Source: Candidatus Pacearchaeota archaeon (lineage in GTDB: Archaea > Nanobdellota > Nanobdellia > Pacearchaeales > GW2011-AR1). From it: a stretch of DNA of 9,925 bases. The position numbers and the translations under genes are program-made. This document shows positions 5,484-9,925 of this stretch, in pieces. The stretch spans positions 1 through 9,925 of the forward strand of contig JAGLLG010000027.1 in assembly GCA_023140635.1 (NCBI GenBank), given 5' to 3'. The notes below the pieces were generated by a model. The model searched no databases. It saw nothing but the letters and a program-made list of their open reading frames with translations, and was not told where the DNA came from. Positions within the stretch are counted from its first letter, which is position 1; every line of letters begins with the position of its first letter.

Positions 5484-7172
5484 TTAGTTATGAGCTAACC
5501 AAAATTCTAATTTGTCCTTTTCCTTTTTATGTAATTTAACGAATCCAAATCTTTCAAATTGTATAACTGTTCCAACTTTTAATTTTCCTAATTCTTCTTC
5601 ACCTAATCCTTGTTTGATAGAACTGTCTGGCATTTTTACTTCAACTTTGATATTGTAAGGAGTATGTGGAAGCCAGTGAATAAATTTGGTTTTCAGGTTA
5701 TTGTCTGGTTCTTCAGATAGGAAAGAATATTCTTTAGGCAAGAGTCTTTTGATGCTGTCGACTTTGAAGTTTAAGAGATGCATTAACCTGTAGTTTCCAT
5801 CTTGCATGAGTTCTGCATCTTGTTCGGAGATTAAAAATTCTTGTGTTGTTTTGTAAATCCGATGCCCATTTTTTTGATTTGGGTGGAGAGGGAGTCTAGC
5901 TGTTAGCTCTGGACAGCCTTTGATTTTTATTTTTGTAGGATTTTCTACGAAAAAGTATCTTGAGACCTCATTGAGTATTTTTTTATTTAGGGTGTAAAGT
6001 ATGTCGATGGGAATTGTAATGTTTGTTTTTTTGACTCCAGTGTTTAAGATAAATTGTCTAATTGCTTCAGGTGTTATTCCCCTGTCTTTTAGAGATTGTA
6101 GTGACCATGTTCGAGGGTCGTTCCACCCAGTATACTTTCCAGATTTAATCTCTTGTGCACCTTTTGATTTTGAGATCTTAACGCCTTCAATCGCGAAATG
6201 CCCATTGTAGATAACCTCTGGATGCTTCCATTTGAAAATATCCCAGATAAATTTTTCTACTCTTGTCTCTATTGCCAGTTCCATACCTCTCAAAATGTGT
6301 GTGATTCCTAAAACATGATCATCAATGGCCCATGAGAAATCTAATAAAGGGTATACTTTGTATTTGTTTTTGAGTTTTGCGTGAAATCGTTCGGAAATTC
6401 TAAACATGACCCTGTCACGGAAGGCAGGATCTGGATCTTGCATGTTGGTCTTTAATCGAACGCACATTGAACCTTCTTTTGCCTTGAACATTTCTTTCCA
6501 TCTTCTTAGTTGGACTTCTGGAGGGAGTTCTCTACAAGAGCATGCAATTCCTTTGACCTTTAAATCGTGCATCAAGTTTTTCTCGCAATTGCAGACATAC
6601 ATATAACCTTTTTTAATTAATTCTTCTGCGTAAGCGTAGTATTTTTCTATTCTGTCTGATTTGTAAATTATTTTTTTATCATAATTAACATCTAACCATT
6701 TTGCTCCTTCTTCAATTAATTTGTAGGCCTCAAGTTGAATTGGTTTTGCTTCCGAGCCAATTGTATCGTCCATAACTAGAATTAATTTACCTTTGTACAT
6801 TTTTGCGTATTCGTCGTTGAGAATCATTGTTCGTGCATTTCCTATATGTAACGGTCCTGAAGGGAATGGTGCAAATCTCATAACAACTTTTCCTTCTTCA
6901 GCATTGAATAACTCAGGTAAACCTTCTCTGATTTTTCGTTTACTTGTTTGAAAATCTGATTTAGAAAGTTGTTTTTCTTGTTTTTCTGGGGAAAGTGCAT
7001 TAACTTCTTGAAGAACTTTTTGAATTGTTGGAATAATTTCTTTTATTTCTGATTTTTCTAATCCTTCTGCGAAGAGACATGCCAGGACTGCGCCTTGATT
7101 TGCTTTGCCTTGATGCTTGATTGCGTTTTCTAGAGCATGGGATTCAATCACTTCTTTTTGTATCTTTGTCAT
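5484..7172 (-). CDS. gltX: Archaeal-type glutamyl-tRNA synthetase
   Basis: This 562-residue class I synthetase (EC 6.1.1.17) joins glutamate to tRNA using ATP in the cytoplasm. It has the archaeal layout: an N-terminal helical extension of about 95 residues, then the catalytic fold with the HIGH-type motif PSGPLHIGN (104-112), a zinc-knuckle-like set CNC (194-196) and CSC (211-213), the KMSKS-type motif KISKSKG (332-338), and a beta-barrel anticodon-binding C-terminus as in the GlnRS subfamily. Archaeal enzymes usually also charge tRNA-Gln for the transamidation route; that is family knowledge, not shown here. The common RFDDTDP segment reads VMDDTIGSE (133-141), a variant to note. A TATA-like box precedes the gene. 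The Zot-like ATPase gene follows 9 bases after its stop. Confidence 0.95.
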   Translation of the reverse strand: MTKIQKEVIESHALENAIKHQGKANQGAVLACLFAEGLEKSEIKEIIPTIQKVLQEVNALSPEKQEKQLSKSDFQTSKRKIREGLPELFNAEEGKVVMRFAPFPSGPLHIGNARTMILNDEYAKMYKGKLILVMDDTIGSEAKPIQLEAYKLIEEGAKWLDVNYDKKIIYKSDRIEKYYAYAEELIKKGYMYVCNCEKNLMHDLKVKGIACSCRELPPEVQLRRWKEMFKAKEGSMCVRLKTNMQDPDPAFRDRVMFRISERFHAKLKNKYKVYPLLDFSWAIDDHVLGITHILRGMELAIETRVEKFIWDIFKWKHPEVIYNGHFAIEGVKISKSKGAQEIKSGKYTGWNDPRTWSLQSLKDRGITPEAIRQFILNTGVKKTNITIPIDILYTLNKKILNEVSRYFFVENPTKIKIKGCPELTARLPLHPNQKNGHRIYKTTQEFLISEQDAELMQDGNYRLMHLLNFKVDSIKRLLPKEYSFLSEEPDNNLKTKFIHWLPHTPYNIKVEVKMPDSSIKQGLGEEELGKLKVGTVIQFERFGFVKLHKKEKDKLEFWLAHN

Positions 7173-7195
7173 TATTATTAGAAGATATTGAGAGT

Positions 7196-7207
7196 TTTAA
7201 ATATATG
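7196..7207 (-). promoter_or_regulatory. TATA-like promoter of gltX
   Basis: Read on the minus strand this is ATATATTTAAAA, centred about 27-29 bases before the gltX ATG (7170-7172). The spacing fits a leaderless transcript. It falls in the 40-base gap after the coiled-coil gene, so gltX can be transcribed independently of that gene. Confidence 0.5.
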
Positions 7208-7212
7208 GGATA

Positions 7213-7608
7213 TTACCAGCCCATGGCACCGACGCTGGAATTGTTAGATTGGTTTATATCTAGTTTTTTCTCTAAAAGTTCTGTTCGCTGTTCAAGTTTG
7301 TAGATTTTGTTGTCGAGTTCTGTTATTTTTGTATCTACTTCTCTTTTGTTGTATCCTTCCGATTCTGTCCCGAATGTTTCTGTTGTCGATGGTGTTGAAG
7401 AGGAATTTCCCATAAAATTAAAGAAGTCCGATTTTGAAGATGATGATTCTGTTGATTGTACAGGAGTTGTTGATCTGGATGTTGCTCCGAGTTCTACGAA
7501 CCCGCTTGAGTCTGTTGGTATAACGATATTTTTCTTAGGGATTCGCACAACACCTCGTCTCTGGAGTTCTCGAATGTCAATCATTCTTTGTCTCTTTCTG
7601 AAGATCAT
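7213..7608 (-). CDS. Uncharacterised Ser/Thr-rich coiled-coil protein
   Basis: I do not recognise this 131-residue protein. It has a basic N-terminal segment (MIDIRELQRRGVVRIPKK, 9-26) and a low-complexity Ser/Thr-rich linker (about 43-84) that contains a short aromatic patch, DFFNFMG (61-67). A predicted coiled coil follows (about 88-118, KITELDNKIYKLEQ with hydrophobic heptad positions), and the tail ends GAMGW. The layout suggests an adaptor: a short binding motif, a flexible spacer and an oligomerising helix. It has no signal peptide or membrane segment. A TATA-like box lies about 25 bases before ATG 7608, favouring this start over Met9. It diverges from the large unknown gene at 7679. 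The opposite strand is also open over 7307-7636, but the coiled coil and the promoter support this strand. Confidence 0.68.
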   Translation of the reverse strand: MIFRKRQRMIDIRELQRRGVVRIPKKNIVIPTDSSGFVELGATSRSTTPVQSTESSSSKSDFFNFMGNSSSTPSTTETFGTESEGYNKREVDTKITELDNKIYKLEQRTELLEKKLDINQSNNSSVGAMGW

Positions 7609-7628
7609 AATTTTAATAAGTGGGTGGT

Positions 7629-7638
7629 TTATTTAAGT
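7629..7638 (-). promoter_or_regulatory. TATA-like box for the coiled-coil gene
   Basis: On the minus strand this reads ACTTAAATAA, about 25 bases before ATG 7608. Together with the plus-strand box at 7649-7659 it makes a 64-base divergent promoter region, so the two uncharacterised genes may be co-regulated. Confidence 0.42.
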
Positions 7639-7648
7639 CTTGCTAAAC

Positions 7649-7659
7649 TTTATATATTC
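7649..7659 (+). promoter_or_regulatory. TATA-like box for the large unknown gene
   Basis: CTTTATATATT is centred about 25 bases before ATG 7679 but only 19 before ATG 7673. For a leaderless archaeal transcript this favours the second ATG as the true start. Confidence 0.48.
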
Positions 7660-7678
7660 GTGATTCTAACAAATGATT

Positions 7679-9160
7679 ATGGGAGATATAAGAGAAGTGA
7701 TTGAGGAAATCGTTCCTAAAAAGTGGAATAAGCCTGTTATGTCATATAAGATAACTTTTGATTCGCAGCAGGCACAGTTGGAGCCGATCTATTATTGGTT
7801 GTTGGATTTTGTTCAGGATATGGGTTGGGATATGGAAAAGTTAATTGATAATTTTATGGCGAGTCCAGGATCTGGGCAGTTTTCGGAAACGAGTATGAAG
7901 GCTACAAAGATGCAAGAGGAGGGTATGAAAATTCTTGGTGGGTTGAATCAAGTTGTTAAGTCTGTTTTGAATTTGATTTATGATTTGAAGGAGTTCGAGA
8001 TGAGATTGGCGCATTATGACGACGCTTGGGCTAGTGATAAGGCGAAGAAAGAAGTGGGGATGCTGGCGTTGAAACAGGTTTGGTTAGATAATGTTGATAT
8101 GAAAAAAGGGCGTGGTTCTATTCATCAGATGGCAGCAGAGTTGGGTTTCACGACGATAAGAGAAGCTTTTATGGTGGCTGATTCTGTGGAGGATTTAAAG
8201 AAGATGAATAAAGATGAGGAAGGTGGCTTAATTAATCAGCAAGTTATGAGAATTTTAATCCCGAGGATGAGCGAGTTTTTGAAGTGGATTGATTATTCCG
8301 AGAAAGAGTTGCGGAAGAGATTCAGTATCGAAAAGAATTATTTGAAATCACAGGTTGAGACCATTAAGTTGTATTCTGCTTGGATGAAACCTTATTTAAA
8401 AGCGGCGGAGGATTTAAAACAGAAAGGATTTGAGAAGAATGCGGCTTTGGTTAATGCGTTTTCCACGTCGATGTTTGAGTTGCAGTTGTTTGGAAAGAAA
8501 TCTATGAAGGTTTCGGAAAAGTTTAAGGGGTATCATTTGAAGAGAAATTATAACCAGTGTGTTGTGATTGGATTGAAGTATCGGGGGCATCTTTCTAGGA
8601 GGGCTGATCAAAAGGGAAATATGGATTTCGCATATGGTGGTCGGATTGATATGGTGTTTGATTCTTATGCTTTGAATGATGAGGAATTGGGCTTGGTTAG
8701 AAAAGAGTTGGATAAAGAGGATGTTACAGATAGTCTGGCTTTTTCGGCGGATGTTGCAGGAGGTGCACTGGATGAGTTGAGGGAGGATTTGGATTATTTT
8801 TTGAAGGGTGATGAGGAAAAGAAGAAAGTTAAAAAGGAAAGTGTGAAGAATAGCGAGGATATTAATCCGTTTGCTGCGTTATTTGGCCTATTTAGTGGTG
8901 GAAGTAATGTGAAGAAAGGTGAGGAGAAAATTATTGAGGGTGTGAAAGATATTAAAAAAGATAATTTTGTCGAGCAGACTGTTCGGGCCGATGCGGCTAG
9001 TGCGGCAGGAGCTACCTTGTATACGATTTATGATATTTACAAAAAGGCGCATGGAATGGCTTCCGCTCCAGATGAAGGTTTTGATAGAGTTGATGATAAT
9101 ATTGTGAAAGAATCTCGTGTTAAGTTTGGGGATGTGTTTAAGGGGCCGGGCGGAAATTAG
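7679..9160 (+). CDS. Large uncharacterised helical protein
   Basis: I cannot assign this 493-residue protein to a family. It appears mostly alpha-helical and charged, with an aromatic N-terminal part (IYYWLLDFVQDMGWDMEKLIDNF) and helical segments through about residue 300. A more beta-like patch follows (CVVIGLKYRGHLSRR; YGGRIDMVFDSY), then an acidic helix and a Lys/Glu-rich linker. A short hydrophobic island, NPFAALFGLFSGG, lies near 397-408, then an Ala-rich helix and the tail FKGPGGN. There is no signal peptide and no convincing transmembrane helix. ATG 7679 is chosen from TATA spacing; ATG 7673 would add two residues. An acidic protein gene follows 26 bases after the stop, probably in the same transcript. 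The size, helical nature and linker-plus-tail layout suggest a structural or scaffold protein, but that is speculation. Confidence 0.75.
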   Translation: MGDIREVIEEIVPKKWNKPVMSYKITFDSQQAQLEPIYYWLLDFVQDMGWDMEKLIDNFMASPGSGQFSETSMKATKMQEEGMKILGGLNQVVKSVLNLIYDLKEFEMRLAHYDDAWASDKAKKEVGMLALKQVWLDNVDMKKGRGSIHQMAAELGFTTIREAFMVADSVEDLKKMNKDEEGGLINQQVMRILIPRMSEFLKWIDYSEKELRKRFSIEKNYLKSQVETIKLYSAWMKPYLKAAEDLKQKGFEKNAALVNAFSTSMFELQLFGKKSMKVSEKFKGYHLKRNYNQCVVIGLKYRGHLSRRADQKGNMDFAYGGRIDMVFDSYALNDEELGLVRKELDKEDVTDSLAFSADVAGGALDELREDLDYFLKGDEEKKKVKKESVKNSEDINPFAALFGLFSGGSNVKKGEEKIIEGVKDIKKDNFVEQTVRADAASAAGATLYTIYDIYKKAHGMASAPDEGFDRVDDNIVKESRVKFGDVFKGPGGN

Positions 9161-9166
9161 TTAAAG

Positions 9167-9182
9167 TTTGTTTTTCTTTTTG
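9167..9182 (+). terminator. T-rich tract between the two unknown genes
   Basis: TTTGTTTTTCTTTTTG follows the stop at 9160 without a stem-loop. U-rich tracts alone can end archaeal transcription, so it may partly lower expression of the next gene. The close spacing still suggests co-transcription. Confidence 0.25.
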
Positions 9183-9186
9183 GGAT

Positions 9187-9708
9187 ATGGTCGAGGAGGG
9201 TTCTGGGGAGGACGAGGAATTAGTTGAGGAAGAGGATGAGTTTGTTGAAGAGAATGTTGAGAAAATTTTAGAAGACAGCGAGGGTTTTGAGGAGGTGAGT
9301 GATTTTTCTATTGGAGATATTGGATTGACGACGGCGAAGGTGGAAAGTTCTTGGAAGGGTGCGAATTTAGAAATGTCTTTGGTCGAAGAGCCGTTGAACG
9401 AGTGGGAGGGGAGACACGAGAAATTAGTGGAAGAAGAGGAAAATTATAAAGGGGTTGATGATAAAACGGGGCGAGGATATGGAAGTGAGTTTTATAATGG
9501 TAATGGACAAAGGAAAGATTTGTATTCTAAAGAACGTCGTTCTGGGACGAATGTAGAAGGTGGAAAACTTTATGATTCTCGGGCTGGAACGGTATCGAAT
9601 CAAGGTGATGTTCGTCAGGCTGATTTGTCGAAGTTGGAGCTTGTTGGATTGCGGAAAGAATTTGGGCCGGGCGGTGAGAAGGACATAGGGGATAGAAAGT
9701 ATGATTAA
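9187..9708 (+). CDS. Uncharacterised acidic low-complexity protein
   Basis: This 173-residue protein is unrecognised. Residues 1-40 are extremely acidic (runs of Glu/Asp such as DEELVEEEDEFVEEN). The middle is charged and Gly-rich, and the C-terminal part contains LSKLELVGLRKEFGPGGEKD. It looks intrinsically disordered, with no membrane segment, no cysteines and no enzyme motif. The GPGG near its end is shared with the C-terminus of the upstream protein, encoded by the identical 11 bases GGGCCGGGCGG. A working pair or a common binding partner is therefore plausible. It begins 26 bases after the upstream stop and has no clear Shine-Dalgarno site. The frame is open throughout and ends before a T-rich, non-coding stretch, so I consider it real. 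Its function is unknown. Confidence 0.65.
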   Translation: MVEEGSGEDEELVEEEDEFVEENVEKILEDSEGFEEVSDFSIGDIGLTTAKVESSWKGANLEMSLVEEPLNEWEGRHEKLVEEEENYKGVDDKTGRGYGSEFYNGNGQRKDLYSKERRSGTNVEGGKLYDSRAGTVSNQGDVRQADLSKLELVGLRKEFGPGGEKDIGDRKYD

Positions 9709-9726
9709 TCTTTGTTGTTATAATTT
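9709..9726 (+). terminator. T-rich tract after the acidic protein gene
   Basis: TCTTTGTTGTTATAATTT directly follows the stop codon. It is a reasonable U-rich archaeal termination signal for the two-gene unit. No stem-loop accompanies it. Confidence 0.3.
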
Positions 9727-9768
9727 ATGTCTTTGGATTGGTAATGAGAGAGATTGAACTAGCGAAAG

Positions 9769-9778
9769 TTTTAAATAA
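9769..9778 (+). promoter_or_regulatory. TATA-like box upstream of the second NYN gene
   Basis: TTTTAAATAA lies about 110 bases before ATG 9884. If used, transcription would start near 9797-9803, at the base of the first hairpin, giving a structured leader of about 80-87 bases or a separate small RNA. Confidence 0.4.
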
Positions 9779-9795
9779 TCCCTAAAGTTAGGTGT

Positions 9796-9821
9796 CTTAA
9801 GGTAACAGGTATTGCCTTAAG
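9796..9821 (+). other. AT-rich hairpin in the leader of the second NYN gene
   Basis: CTTAAGGTAA (9796-9805) pairs with TTGCCTTAAG (9812-9821) over 10 bp with one G-T wobble and a 6-base loop. It begins where transcription from the TATA-like box would start. It may be an RNA structure in the leader or a DNA operator with inverted half-sites. No known riboswitch or tRNA fits. Confidence 0.45.
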
Positions 9822-9847
9822 TCTTTGGACATACCGCAAACCGTGTT

Positions 9848-9872
9848 CCCGGTTTTGCTTCGGCAACGCCGG
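9848..9872 (+). promoter_or_regulatory. GC-rich UUCG hairpin before the second NYN gene
   Basis: The inner stem TTGC/GCAA closes on a TTCG tetraloop (9859-9862), one of the most stable RNA tetraloops. The outer stem CCGG/CCGG is joined through a wobble and one mismatch. A T-run follows (ACTTTTTA), then ATG 9884, 11 bases after the stem. Position, size and flanking bases (CCCGGT left, GCCGG right) match the hairpin at 2681-2706 before the first NYN gene. It may act as terminator, attenuator or protein-binding site. Confidence 0.52.
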
Positions 9873-9883
9873 TACTTTTTAAA

Positions 9884-9925
9884 ATGAAAAAGAGAGTCTG
9901 TATTTATATTGATGGTGCTAATTTT
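9884..9925 (+). CDS. Start of a second NYN-domain protein (partial)
   Basis: Only the first 14 residues are visible, MKKRVCIYIDGANF, running off the window. IYIDGANF is the first strand and catalytic Asp of the NYN (PIN-like) nuclease fold, the same motif as VFIDGNNW in the gene at 2723-3310. ATG 9884 fits because NYN proteins usually start a few residues before this strand. The remaining catalytic acids are outside the window, so activity and length cannot be judged. Confidence 0.7.
   Translation, partial: MKKRVCIYIDGANF

Noticed and set aside
7307..7636. Open frame of 109 codons on the plus strand opposite the coiled-coil gene
   Set aside because: It is antisense to a frame with a basic segment, a coiled coil and a well-placed TATA box. 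Its own product is a Ser/Val-rich mirror with no recognisable domain and no promoter at the right distance.
9791..9880. Possible tRNA in the intergenic region before the second NYN gene
   Set aside because: There is no acceptor-stem complementarity, anticodon arm or GGTTCGAATCC-type T-arm; the stems form two separate hairpins.
1..9925. CRISPR array, toxin-antitoxin pair or prophage
   Set aside because: I found no regularly spaced direct repeats and no capsid, portal or tail motifs. The NYN and HD genes do not form a recognisable toxin-antitoxin pair.

Overview
The window looks like chromosomal DNA of an archaeon, most likely an AT-rich, small-genome DPANN lineage (Woesearchaeota or Pacearchaeota type). 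The reasons are an archaeal-type glutamyl-tRNA synthetase, TATA-like boxes about 25-28 bases before start codons as expected for leaderless archaeal transcripts, few Shine-Dalgarno sequences, tightly packed genes and several proteins with no familiar family. The lineage is inferred from style, not from a marker-gene comparison.

Left part (1-3668, + strand): the last codons of a possible DDE transposase/integrase are followed by a compact five-gene run. Its members are a cysteine-rich (CCG) HdrB/GlcF-like protein, a GlcD-like FAD oxidase, an HD-domain phosphohydrolase, a NYN-domain nuclease and an HdrC/GlpC-like protein with two 4Fe-4S clusters. The CCG, FAD and 4Fe-4S proteins together contain all the parts of a GlcDF-type 2-hydroxyacid (glycolate or D-lactate) dehydrogenase. 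The iron-sulfur subunit is split in two, and two nucleotide/RNA-type hydrolase genes lie between the pieces. A short GC-rich hairpin lies just before the NYN gene.

Middle (3719-7172): a circularly permuted RbgA/YlqF-type ribosome-assembly GTPase carries an in-frame GC-rich insert made of three small hairpins. It converges, with one base between the stop codons, on a minus-strand pair: archaeal gltX followed by a basic P-loop ATPase resembling the Zot/FtsK-HerA pumping ATPases.

Right part (7213-9925): a Ser/Thr-rich coiled-coil protein (minus) and a 493-residue unrecognised protein (plus) diverge from a 64-base region with a TATA box in each direction. A very acidic 173-residue protein follows, and it shares a GPGG-containing C-terminal motif with the protein before it. 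These three genes, possibly with the ATPase, are the best candidate here for an undescribed system, but no function can be read from the sequence. The window ends with a 175-base structured intergenic region and the first 14 codons of a second NYN-domain gene. That gene is preceded by a GC-rich hairpin very like the one before the first NYN gene.
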